Source: Streptomyces sp. Act143 (GTDB taxonomy: Bacteria; Actinomycetota; Actinomycetes; Streptomycetales; Streptomycetaceae). From it: a DNA stretch of 64,000 bases. How positions within the stretch are numbered: the first letter of the stretch is position 1; every line of letters begins with the position of its first letter. The notes beneath the pieces were generated by a model that was given only the letters and a program-made list of their open reading frames with translations, made no database searches and had not been told where the DNA came from. Of this stretch, positions 40,704 through 48,660 are shown one piece after another. Where the stretch lies: assembly GCF_003143935.1 (NCBI RefSeq), contig NZ_QFRX01000001.1, positions 9,207,403 through 9,271,402 of the forward strand, given 5' to 3'. The translations under genes and the position numbers were made by a program.

Positions 40704-41561
40704 ATGGCCCTCACCACCCGTCGCAGAGCCCTCACCACCATCGGCGCCGCCCTCGCGGGCGCGGTCGCACTGCCCGCCGCGCAGGCCCTCGCGGGCGAAC
40801 AGAAGCACCGGCCGCGGCCGTTGTGGCGGGCCCACGCCCACAACGACTACGAGCATCCCCGGCCGCTGTTCGACGCCCTCGACCACCGCTTCGGCAGCGT
40901 CGAGGCCGACATCTTCCTCGTCGGCGACCAGCTCCTCATCGGCCACACCGTGGACGACCTGGACCCGGCCCGCACCCTGGAGTCCCTCTACCTGGACCCG
41001 CTCGCCGCCCGCGTGAAAACCAACCACGGCTCGGTGTACCGGGGGTGGCGCAGGCCGCTGCAACTGCTCATCGACATCAAGACCGAGGGTGCCTCCACCT
41101 ACGCGGAGCTGGACCGCCGGCTCCGGCGCCACAGGCACCTGTTCACCACGTACGCCCACGGCCGGGTGTTCCCCGGGCCCGTCACCGCCGTCATCTCCGG
41201 TGACCGAGCGGCCCGTACGCCCATGGAGACGCAGACCGTACGGCGCGCCTTCTACGACGGCCGCCTCAGCGACCTCGGTTCCTCCGCGCCCGCCTCCCTC
41301 ATCTCGCTGATCAGCGACAACTGGACGCTCAACTTCACCTGGCAGGGAGCCGGCGCCTTCCCCGAGACCGAGCGGCAGAAGCTGCACGGCATCGTCAGCA
41401 CCGCCCACGCGCGCGGACAGCAGGTGCGCTTCTGGGCCACCCCCGACGTGGCCGGGCCCGCCCGCGACGCACTGTGGGGCGAACTCCTCGCCGCCGGGGT
41501 CGACTACCTCAACACCGATGACCTGGCGGGTCTGGAAGCCTTCCTGGACGCTCGCCCCTAG
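40704..41561 (+). CDS. Exported PI-PLC/GDPD-like phosphodiesterase
   Basis: A 285-residue exported protein. The N-terminus has a twin-arginine-like signal, TTRRRALTTIGAALAGAVAL, with cleavage near QALA-GE (about residue 31). The mature part starts LWRAHAHNDYEHPRPLFDAL, followed by VEADIFLVGDQLLIGHT and LLIDIKTEG. These carry the His, Glu and Asp residues expected of a TIM-barrel phosphatidylinositol- or glycerophospho-diesterase, and VDYLNTDDLAGLEAFL is near the end. The substrate is unknown. It is monocistronic, with AAAGGGAGG ahead of the ATG at 40704. Confidence 0.82.
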   Translation: MALTTRRRALTTIGAALAGAVALPAAQALAGEQKHRPRPLWRAHAHNDYEHPRPLFDALDHRFGSVEADIFLVGDQLLIGHTVDDLDPARTLESLYLDPLAARVKTNHGSVYRGWRRPLQLLIDIKTEGASTYAELDRRLRRHRHLFTTYAHGRVFPGPVTAVISGDRAARTPMETQTVRRAFYDGRLSDLGSSAPASLISLISDNWTLNFTWQGAGAFPETERQKLHGIVSTAHARGQQVRFWATPDVAGPARDALWGELLAAGVDYLNTDDLAGLEAFLDARP

Positions 41562-41679
41562 GGCCCGGACACCACTCGTTCGGCGGACAGGTCAGCCGCC
41601 CGGACGAACCCTCCGCTACGCCACACTTGCGGCCGAACGCCGTGAACCGGACGTGACGGCGTGGCGGAGGAGGTTGGCG

Positions 41680-41874
41680 ATGGCGATTTCCATCTCAGTG
41701 GTGCTGCTGCTCCTGATCCTGGCGGTGATCTTCCTGCGCAACGGCGGGCTGAAGGTCTCCCACGCCCTGGTGTGCGCGCTGCTCGGCTTCTTTCTGGCCG
41801 GCACGAGCATCGCGCCCACCATCAGCAGCGGCCTGACGGCCACCGCGGACATCGTCAGCAGCCTCAGACCCTGA
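41680..41874 (+). CDS. Small membrane protein
   Basis: A 64-residue protein with two hydrophobic segments: ISISVVLLLLILAVIFL, then, after a short polar turn, HALVCALLGFFLAGTSI. The C-terminus is polar. The ATG at 41680 follows GGAGGAGG. I recall similar short proteins in Streptomyces, often near plasmid-type spread genes, but nothing around it supports that here. It is convergent with the next gene, only 3 nt apart. Function unknown. Confidence 0.7.
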   Translation: MAISISVVLLLLILAVIFLRNGGLKVSHALVCALLGFFLAGTSIAPTISSGLTATADIVSSLRP

Positions 41875-41877
41875 GCC

Positions 41878-43131
41878 TCAGCCGGTCGAGAAGACCCCGA
41901 TGCCGTTCGGGACGGGGCGTTCCGCGCCGCCGGTGGGGTGGTTGCGGACCGTCACAGCGGTCCCGCCGGGCTCCCGGGCGACCAGCGTGGACGAGCCGCC
42001 GCCGTCCAGACTGAAGCCGTCGACGGCACCCAACCCCCGCAGGGTGGAAGCCACTTCGGCGATGGTCAGCCCGGTGCGGTAGGCCGGTGCCCCGTCCACC
42101 GCGAGCAGCAGCAGACGCCGGCCGTCGTCCGAGACACCCACGGCGGTGCGCACGGCCGAGGTCGTGGCGTCCAGGCCGGGCAGCGGCACCCCGCCGGTCA
42201 GAACCGGGTAGCCGCCGACGGCGAAGCGGTACGGGACCCGGCTCGTGGTCGCCGCCAGCCGCTGCCGTACCCGTACCGGTTCACCCAGGGACAGCTTGCG
42301 CAGCTCCTGCGCACCCTCCTCCCGGCCGACGACCACCGTCGTGCCGGCGGGGATGGCTCCGCTGCCCGGGGTGTCGGCGGTCGCCGCGACCCGGCCCCGG
42401 CGGAGCGTCACCTCGTAGGTGTCCGTGCTGCACGGGGCGGCCCGGTCGGTGTCGGTGCCGCAGGTGGCGCGCAGCCGGGAAGCGCTGCCCCAGGCGCTGG
42501 TGTAGGCGCCGATCGAACCCACCGGCAGGGCGTACTGGTTGAGCCCGGCCAGCGGCAGCCGGCCGGACCAGCTCCGCACGCTCCCGGTCAGCGTGAGGCC
42601 GTCGAGCCGTAGCCGCCGGTCGACACCCATGCCGAGCACGTCCCGTGTCGAGGTGCCGGGCGGCAGCGCCGGGCCGAACCGCTGGCCGTCCGGCACCGCC
42701 GCCTTGAGGGCGCGCCCGCTCGCGATCGCCGGTCCCACGCTCGCGCCGGTCGCCTCGACGCCGGGATGCTGGGTCTCGGTGATGTTGAAGAAGTCGCCGT
42801 TGACCCCCGCCACCGCGCCCTGGGCGTCGGCCAGTTGGGAGACCGGCGCCCGCGCGGCCACCGCGCCGGGGTACAGCAGGTCCAGGCGGACCTTCGGATC
42901 GCGCAGGTCGGCCCGGATCACGTGGATGTGCGTCGGACCCCTGGCCGCCTGGATGTCGTACTCCTCATAGGTGACACCCGACGCGATCCGTACGGCCCGG
43001 GCCTGCACGGCACCGGCCGGTGCCGCCCCCGTCAGGGCCGCACCGGCCAGCGCGCCGAATGCCATGAGAAGCGTCAGTACCCGTCTGCCCGTCCGGAACC
43101 CTCTCCGGCATCCACTCTGACGAAGCGTCAC
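41878..43131 (-). CDS. Secreted phosphodiester glycosidase-family protein
   Basis: A 417-residue exported protein. A signal peptide covers about residues 15-45 (RRVLTLLMAFGALAGAALTG, cleavage near APAGA). The C-terminal third is an NAGPA-like phosphodiester glycosidase domain: AVAGVNGDFFNI, RTAVGVSDDGRRLLLLAVDG, and VDGFSLDGGGSSTLVAR. Enzymes of this family remove sugars from phosphodiesters, for example on cell-surface polymers. The start is assigned to the GTG at 43131, which follows AGGGGGA; an upstream start at 43170 lacks an SD. Confidence 0.82.
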   Translation of the reverse strand: MTLRQSGCRRGFRTGRRVLTLLMAFGALAGAALTGAAPAGAVQARAVRIASGVTYEEYDIQAARGPTHIHVIRADLRDPKVRLDLLYPGAVAARAPVSQLADAQGAVAGVNGDFFNITETQHPGVEATGASVGPAIASGRALKAAVPDGQRFGPALPPGTSTRDVLGMGVDRRLRLDGLTLTGSVRSWSGRLPLAGLNQYALPVGSIGAYTSAWGSASRLRATCGTDTDRAAPCSTDTYEVTLRRGRVAATADTPGSGAIPAGTTVVVGREEGAQELRKLSLGEPVRVRQRLAATTSRVPYRFAVGGYPVLTGGVPLPGLDATTSAVRTAVGVSDDGRRLLLLAVDGAPAYRTGLTIAEVASTLRGLGAVDGFSLDGGGSSTLVAREPGGTAVTVRNHPTGGAERPVPNGIGVFSTG

Positions 43132-43209
43132 AGTTCCCCCTGAGGTCCCGTCAACTGTCCCAGGAACCACGGGGGACGCACCAGACGGCGACGGCCGTAC
43201 GGGGGAGGG

Positions 43210-43569
43210 CTAAGGGGTGACCAGGCGTGAACGGATCAGGAAACGCACGCCCTCGGGCGCCTCCAGGGAGAAGCCGCTGCCGCGGCCCTCGACGACGTCC
43301 ACGATGAGCCTGGTGTGGCTCCATGCCGCGTACTGGCTGCGGGACATCCAGAACGTCACCGGCTCCGCGACGCCCTCGACCTCCAACTCCGCGAGCAGTA
43401 CGTCGGAGGCGCCGGTGCGGAACTCACCCTCCGGGTAGCACATCGGGGCGCTGCCGTCGCAGCAGCCGCCGGACTGGTGGAACATCAGCGGGCCGTGTGT
43501 CGCGCGCAGTCGGCGCAGCAGGTCGGCGGCGGCGGGGGTGAGTTCGACGCGCGGGGTCTCCTCGTCCAT
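43210..43569 (-). CDS. DUF779 family protein
   Basis: A 119-residue protein. The family signature is MFHQSGGCCDGSAPMCY, with paired cysteines, then FWMSRSQYAAWSHTRLIVDV and a C-terminal GFSLEAPEGVRFLIRSR. DUF779 genes usually sit next to an NAD aldehyde dehydrogenase (ExaC/AldB type). Here none is adjacent, but the last 20 codons of such an enzyme lie at 59.0 kb. ATG at 43569. It may take part in aldehyde detoxification. Confidence 0.85.
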   Translation of the reverse strand: MDEETPRVELTPAAADLLRRLRATHGPLMFHQSGGCCDGSAPMCYPEGEFRTGASDVLLAELEVEGVAEPVTFWMSRSQYAAWSHTRLIVDVVEGRGSGFSLEAPEGVRFLIRSRLVTP

Positions 43570-43809
43570 GCGCCCCAGCGCATCACGCGGGAGGTTGCGA
43601 GAAGGTTGCAGCCACGGGGCGCGCCTCAGCCGTCGGCTCCTGAACGGGCCGTTCGTGCCGACGTCGGGGGTGAGCAGGCCGAGCAACTGCTCGGCCACAG
43701 TGTCGTGTTCGAGGGGGAGCCCCATGCCGTGCCCGGTGGCGAGGGGACCGTGGCGACACGCCTGCGCAGATTCCGGCCAAGCGCGGCGCCCCGGTCGCGC
43801 CGCGGCCTG

Positions 43810-45156
43810 TTACGCGGGCTGCGGCGTCAGGCGTTTGTGGCCCTTGCGGTCGTAGTAGACGGTCATTGCGAAGCCGAACAGCAGCCCCACGACGGCGCCG
43901 ATCGCGATCATCAGCCAGGAGCGGCTCAGGCCCGCGTCCCCACGCGCGTCGAAGTAGAGGATCGCGCGGACGCCGTCGCTGAGCTGTCGCATGGGCTCGA
44001 AGTGGGACAGGAAGCGGTAGAAGCCGGGGACCGCCTGGAGCGGGACGGTGGCGCCCGAGGACGGCAGGCCCAGGACGATGAACACGAACATGGAGACCAG
44101 CTGGCCGATGCCGCCGAACGCGGCGTTGATGGCCTGCACACCGATGCCGACGGCCAGCGCGGCGCAGTACGAGTAGATCCACAGCAGCGGCAGATGGGTC
44201 GCGTCCATGTTCAGGAAGGCGACGCACGCCAGCATCACCAGGGACGCGGTGATCAGGGTGATGACCGCGGTCATCGCCATCTTCAGCAGCAGCGTCTGGG
44301 TGCGGTTGATCGGCACCGTGGGCAGCCGGGTGTGCCAGGGGCCGATCTCGTTGTCGGCGTAGCCGAGCGAGGTGTCGACGCCGTTGCTGATGACGTTGGC
44401 GCCCATGAATCCGGCCAGCACCAGCAGCAGCGTGTAGTAGAACGCGGTCAGCCCGAGGCCGCTGCGGCTGCCGAGGGGGTGGCCGACCTGGGTGGCGACG
44501 GTCACCGGGTCGGCGAGCAGCAGCCTGTCGGTGGCGGTCGCCCGGGGAGCCGCCTGGACCAGCTGCCTGCCGATGGTCTGCGAGGCCTGATGCGCCGCCT
44601 GGGTGGTGATCTGACTGGCGAGGGACGAGCCGAGGCTGCCCTTGCCGGGGTTGGTCAGCACGGTGATCGTCGGCCGTTCGGCGGCGCCGGTCGTGGTGAG
44701 CGCGGCGACGGAGGCGGTGAAGTCGGGCGGGATGACGAGCGCGCCGTAGACCTTGCCCGAGTCGAGCTCGTCCTGGGCCTCGGCCCGGCTCAGCCGCCGC
44801 CACTCGGCCTTGTCGCTCGACGTGTCCGCGAGGATCGACCGGGCGATCTGCGTGCCCAGGTTCTGCCGCTGCCCGGGCAGCGGCTTGCCCGTGTCGCCGT
44901 TGACCAGCGCGATCGGCAGATTCTTGAGGTCGCCCTGCGGATTGACGATGCCGCCCATGTAGAGCAAGGACAGCAGCAGGGCGAGCAGTCCGCTCAGGAT
45001 GGTGGGCAGCACCCACAGCTTGGGGTGGCGCACCAGAGTGGCGGCACGGGCCTGTGGAGCGGCGGGGGCATCGGGAGGGGCCGGGGCTGGGGAGGCGGCG
45101 GGGGCCGGATCCCGGGGGTCGGCCGGGGCGGGGTCCTGGGGGTCGGCGTCGGTCAT
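43810..45156 (-). CDS. YhgE/ABC-2-type membrane exporter protein
   Basis: A 448-residue protein. It has a Pro/Ala-rich cytoplasmic start (about 45 residues), TM1 (LWVLPTILSGLLALLLSLLY) and an extracytoplasmic domain of about 170 residues (LPIALVNGDTGKPLPGQRQN, YGALVIPPDFTASVAALTTT). A five- to six-helix bundle follows (YYTLLLVLAGFMGANVISNG, FGGIGQLVSMFVFIVLGLPS). Such proteins belong to the YhgE/MmpL-like ABC-2 group and are thought to export or sense envelope stress. The ATG at 45156 has GGAGAG. No ATPase is adjacent. Downstream lies a 240-bp gap with no gene seen. Confidence 0.82.
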   Translation of the reverse strand: MTDADPQDPAPADPRDPAPAASPAPAPPDAPAAPQARAATLVRHPKLWVLPTILSGLLALLLSLLYMGGIVNPQGDLKNLPIALVNGDTGKPLPGQRQNLGTQIARSILADTSSDKAEWRRLSRAEAQDELDSGKVYGALVIPPDFTASVAALTTTGAAERPTITVLTNPGKGSLGSSLASQITTQAAHQASQTIGRQLVQAAPRATATDRLLLADPVTVATQVGHPLGSRSGLGLTAFYYTLLLVLAGFMGANVISNGVDTSLGYADNEIGPWHTRLPTVPINRTQTLLLKMAMTAVITLITASLVMLACVAFLNMDATHLPLLWIYSYCAALAVGIGVQAINAAFGGIGQLVSMFVFIVLGLPSSGATVPLQAVPGFYRFLSHFEPMRQLSDGVRAILYFDARGDAGLSRSWLMIAIGAVVGLLFGFAMTVYYDRKGHKRLTPQPA

Positions 45157-45389
45157 GGCTCTCCGTCGGGTCGCGGCGAAGCGGTGCCCTTCAGTGGTAC
45201 GCGACGACGGCCCCGGCCGCACCCAGACGGCCGGGGGCGGGGGCCGGATTCACCCCCGCGTCCGTGGCCCTGTCCGGCGGCCCACCCCGCCAGGCGCAGC
45301 GGCGTCTCCCCGAACGGCACCGCGTCCGCGTCCGGCCGGTGGTGCGAAAGCTTGGCCAGGAGCATCGCCATCCCGTAGCGGTCGGTCAC
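45153..45389 (-). CDS. Possible small hypothetical gene coupled to the YhgE-like gene
   Basis: The 410-bp gap 45157-45566 has one minus-strand frame worth noting. From a GTG at 45389 (VTDRYGMAMLLAKLSHHRPD) it runs to a stop that overlaps the YhgE-like start (ATGA). The N-terminal third looks protein-like; the C-terminal third is Gly/Arg-rich and low in information. No ribosome site is evident. It could be a genuine coupled small gene, a decayed gene or chance. Confidence 0.25.
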   Translation of the reverse strand: MTDRYGMAMLLAKLSHHRPDADAVPFGETPLRLAGWAAGQGHGRGGESGPRPRPSGCGRGRRRVPLKGTASPRPDGEP

Positions 45390-45518
45390 GGCGCGGAGGA
45401 GCAGGCCCGCGTGGCGGCCCAGCGGCCAGGGTGTGCGCGACCCCGCCGGGCGGGGGCACGGCGACGGGGGCACGGCGACGGGGGTGGGCGTGGAACAGAA
45501 CCCTTCGATGAGGTGTTG

Positions 45519-45550
45519 TACCCCCACGGGTAAGATACCCATGGGGGTAT
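45519..45550. promoter_or_regulatory. Two G-tract operators of the CsoR/CstR-type repressor
   Basis: TACCCCCACGGGTA (45519-45532) and ATACCCATGGGGGTAT (45535-45550) are imperfect palindromes of the TACCC...GGGTA class recognised by CsoR-family repressors. They lie immediately upstream of the repressor gene (start 45567), the second ending 6 nt before its GAGGAGGA ribosome site. Autoregulation is very likely. Confidence 0.8.
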
Positions 45551-45566
45551 AGAGGAGGAGAAAAGC

Positions 45567-45845
45567 GTGCAACTCGACATGTCCGCCGAGGAGCTGAAGT
45601 CGGCGCTCAACCGGCTGCGCCGGGCTCAGGGCCAGCTGGCCGGAGTCATCCGCATGATCGAGGAGGGCCGCGACTGCGAGGACGTCGTCACCCAGCTCGC
45701 GGCGGTCTCCCGGGCTCTGGACCGGGCCGGGTTCTCGATCATCGCGACCGGCCTGGAGCAGTGCATGACGAGCGAGGACCCGGAGGTGCGGGACTCCGCG
45801 CAGATGCGGTCCCGCCTGGAGAAGCTCTTCCTCTCGCTGGCCTAG
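45567..45845 (+). CDS. CsoR/CstR-family metal or persulfide-sensing repressor
   Basis: A 92-residue all-helical DUF156 repressor (LNRLRRAQGQLAGVIRMIEE, VTQLAAVSRALDRAGFSIIA). The sensing cysteines are Cys37 and Cys66. The position of the copper-ligand histidine of CsoR (four residues before the second Cys) is Gly62. A two-cysteine, no-histidine site is the pattern of CstR persulfide sensors rather than copper sensors. GTG start at 45567 after GAGGAGGA. Two operators precede it. No rhodanese, sulfur or copper gene is adjacent, so its target besides itself is unclear. Confidence 0.88.
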   Translation: MQLDMSAEELKSALNRLRRAQGQLAGVIRMIEEGRDCEDVVTQLAAVSRALDRAGFSIIATGLEQCMTSEDPEVRDSAQMRSRLEKLFLSLA

Positions 45846-45943
45846 GCCCGTCCGGGGACTGCCGACCGTCCAGCCAACTCGATCTCCTTGCGCAGAAGTT
45901 GATGTGTGAAACTGTCGTCAGCCGATCACTTATGGAGTGCAAC

Positions 45944-46732
45944 GTGACGCAGGACGGCAACGTCGAGGAGATCGACACCAGCAGGCCGCACCCCGCCCGG
46001 ATCTACGACTACCTGCTGGGCGGCAAGGACCACTACGAGGTGGACCAGGAGGCGGGGGACCGACTGGTCTCCGTCGCGCCCGAGGCACGGATCGGGGTCC
46101 GCGCCAACCGTGCTTTCCTGCGGCGTGCGGTCCAGTACGTCGTCGGCAGCGGCGTCCGTCAGATCCTCGACATCGGCACCGGGCTGCCCACCTCGCCGAA
46201 CGTGCACGAGATCGCCCAAGCGGCGGCCCCTGACGTGCGCGTCGCCTATGTCGACAACGACCCGATCGTGAAGGCGCACGGCGACGCGCTGCTCAGCCGC
46301 GCGGGCTCCACCAGCATCGTGCTGGCCGACCTGCGCGACCCGCAGAGCGTCGTGGACCACCCCGAAGTGCGCCGGATCATCGACTTCGACGAACCGGTGG
46401 CCCTGCTCCTGGTCGCGATCCTGCACTTCGTCACCGAGGCGGAGAAGCCCGCCGAGATCGTCGCTGCCCTGCGCGACGCGCTCCCGGCCGGCAGCTTCCT
46501 GGTGCTCTCCCACGCCACCAGCGATTTCGCGGAGCGCAGCGACGCCCAGGCCGTCTACAACAACGCGACCGCCAGCATGAACCTGCGCACCCGCGCCGAG
46601 GTCGAGCGGTTCTTCGACGGCTTCGACCTCGTCGAGCCCGGCCTGGCCCAGGTCCCGTTCTGGCGCCCGGACACCCCGCCGACGGCCGGGGCCGAGCAGA
46701 TCGGCTTCTACGGCGGAGTCGGCCGGAAGTGA
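45944..46732 (+). CDS. SAM-dependent methyltransferase (DUF574 family)
   Basis: A 262-residue protein of the methyltransf_19/DUF574 family, abundant in Streptomyces. The signature IDTSRPHPARIYDYLLGGKD is at the N-terminus, then the SAM motif ILDIGTGLPTSPNVHE, YVDNDPIV and VALLLVAILHFVTE. The GTG at 45944, 6 nt after GGAG, is preferred; ATGs at 45902 and 45932 would add residues. Biological substrate unknown; some relatives are linked to development. It stands alone. Confidence 0.85.
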   Translation: MTQDGNVEEIDTSRPHPARIYDYLLGGKDHYEVDQEAGDRLVSVAPEARIGVRANRAFLRRAVQYVVGSGVRQILDIGTGLPTSPNVHEIAQAAAPDVRVAYVDNDPIVKAHGDALLSRAGSTSIVLADLRDPQSVVDHPEVRRIIDFDEPVALLLVAILHFVTEAEKPAEIVAALRDALPAGSFLVLSHATSDFAERSDAQAVYNNATASMNLRTRAEVERFFDGFDLVEPGLAQVPFWRPDTPPTAGAEQIGFYGGVGRK

Positions 46733-47081
46733 AGACGCGGGCCGCGGCGACGGGTTCCTCCGGGCTGCGCCACATCCTCAACCCGCCCGGCACCACGGCC
46801 CGTAGCCGCCGGCACCTGGACATCGGCCAGGGCGAGGCCGCCCGGGACGCGTTCCTCGGCACGTGGCCTCGCTCTCGGCGGCCCGCTCCGGGCGGCGGCC
46901 GTCGAACTCGCTGTTCATCAGGTTGAACTCGCGGTTCATCAGCGGGCATTCGAGGTCGGAGTTGATCTCGATCGTCCGCCTCCAGTAGCGGACGGCCGTC
47001 TGCCGCTCGGTCTTGTCCGGCGACGACCACGTGTACAGCGGCAGCACCGAGGACGACCGCTTGACGCGAGGGGAAGGACGC
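46733..47081. other. 349-bp stretch without a confident gene
   Basis: The stretch lies between the DUF574 methyltransferase and the MFS gene. A minus-strand frame from a GTG at 47047 to 46778 (89 residues) contains protein-like sequence in its first half (LPLYTWSSPDKTERQTAVRY, WRRTIEINSDLECPLMNREF) and Arg/Pro/Gly-rich noise after that. It could be the remains of a gene that followed the MFS gene. I do not recognise it and see no ribosome site. Confidence 0.35.
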
Positions 47082-48386
47082 TCACCGCGTGCGGGCCCGT
47101 CCGGGCAGCGTCCCGAGCCCTACGCCGACCACAGCCGCGGCGCCTCCCAGAAGGCCCACCGCACCCGCGAGGCTCCCCACCACGGCCTCCCCGCCCAGCA
47201 GCACCAGCGGACAGACGAACTCCCCGCCGAAGAACGCCGTCATCCACAACCCCGTCCCGCGCCCCCGGTCCTCGAACGCCAGCCGGGACATCGCGGTCGT
47301 CAGCAGGGCCGGCAGCAGCATCCCCGTACCCACGCAGTTGATCACCGCCCCGACGACCAGCAGCGCCGCGTTCCCCGCCATGGCCATCACCCCGAAGCCG
47401 GCCGCGCACACCATCAGCACCACCGGCAGCAGCGGGTCGGGCACACGCCTCAGCCGCGCGAAGGCGACCGCCCCGCCCACGGTCGCCGCGCTGGCGACAG
47501 CGGTGGCTGCCCCGATCACACCGGAGTCCGTCACCCCGAGGTCGTCGAGGAGGTACGACATCTCGACCGGCACGGTGTAGAACACCATCGCCCCGAAGAA
47601 GGTGAGCGTGCAGACGCCGCCCAACTGCCGCCAGGGGAAGGGTCGTCGGGCCTGGACAGCGCCCGAGCCGTCAGCCGCCGACGCATCAGCCGTAGACCTG
47701 TCAGCCGCCTGCGCCGCCCGTACCGCCGCCGGCGCCGCCCGTACCGCCGCCGGTGCGGGCAGTACCGCCGCCATCAGCGGTGCGAGCAGCAGACTCACGG
47801 CGTACACCCAGAACGGCACCCGCCAGCCCGCCGCTCCGGCCGCCCCGCCGAGCACGAAGAAGACGGTGGCCGACGCGGAGGCGCACATGGTCTGGAGCGC
47901 GAGGTACCGCACGCGCTGCCGCCCGCTGTAGTAGTCGCCGATCAGGGTGGTGCAGCACGTCATGATCGCGGCCTCGGCGACCCCGACCAGCGCCCGGCTC
48001 GCGATGATCGCGCCGAGGGACTCCAGCCACAGCGGGGCCGTACCGAACACGGCGTAGAGCACGGTCGCCACGATCAGCAGCCGTTTGCGGCCCAGCCGGT
48101 CCACGATGACGCCGGCGAACGGCGCGAGAAGCGCGAGCGCCAGTGCCGGAACGGTCAGCGCCAGCGGCACCAGGGCCTCGGCGCCGGGCACCGCCGCGAA
48201 GTGGTCCTGCATCTTCGGCAGCACCGGGGCGATGAGCACCGCCCCGAGGATCGGCAGACAGCTGCCCGCCATGAGCAGGGTCACGCGCAGCAGATGGGCC
48301 GGGCCCGCGACGGCGACAGGGGACGCGGGGGCGTCTTCCGTCACCGTGGGGGACGGGGACGGGTGCGGGGACACGGAACCGGGCAT
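47082..48386 (-). CDS. MFS transporter
   Basis: A 434-residue major facilitator with 12 hydrophobic segments. The motif-A-like loop between TM2 and TM3 reads GVIVDRLGRKRLLI. TM1 starts LLRVTLLMAGSCLPILGAVL. A long central cytoplasmic loop (about residues 205-245) is Ala-rich with repeated AAVRAA units. Substrate unknown; drug or metabolite efflux is most likely. The ATG at 48386 has TGGAG upstream. A 36-codon longer frame is possible but Pro-rich and not homologous. 274 bp of upstream non-coding DNA separates it from the sensor kinase gene. Confidence 0.88.
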   Translation of the reverse strand: MPGSVSPHPSPSPTVTEDAPASPVAVAGPAHLLRVTLLMAGSCLPILGAVLIAPVLPKMQDHFAAVPGAEALVPLALTVPALALALLAPFAGVIVDRLGRKRLLIVATVLYAVFGTAPLWLESLGAIIASRALVGVAEAAIMTCCTTLIGDYYSGRQRVRYLALQTMCASASATVFFVLGGAAGAAGWRVPFWVYAVSLLLAPLMAAVLPAPAAVRAAPAAVRAAQAADRSTADASAADGSGAVQARRPFPWRQLGGVCTLTFFGAMVFYTVPVEMSYLLDDLGVTDSGVIGAATAVASAATVGGAVAFARLRRVPDPLLPVVLMVCAAGFGVMAMAGNAALLVVGAVINCVGTGMLLPALLTTAMSRLAFEDRGRGTGLWMTAFFGGEFVCPLVLLGGEAVVGSLAGAVGLLGGAAAVVGVGLGTLPGRARTR

Positions 48387-48660
48387 GGCGACTCCAGGAC
48401 AGGTGCGGGAGCTGGGCATGCCGGGGGGAGCGCCGACGGCGCACGGCATGCGGGGGACGTCCGCCGGTGGCGGCTGCCGCACCTCTGCGGTCGGTCCGGA
48501 CAGCGGCGTGCGGTGGGACGACTATGGGCGGCCGGGCCGGGCCGGCGCCATCCCTCCCGCGATCCGAATCCCGTATCCGGCTCATCCACCCGATGAATGG
48601 GTTCGCCCCGCCCCCCCCACACCCCTGCCCGTGGCGCTGAACGGTCGGAGTGCTGTCGTC

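Noticed and set aside
43810..45156. YhgE-like gene considered as the permease of a complete ABC exporter
   Set aside because: No ATPase gene is adjacent on either side, so only the membrane component can be claimed.
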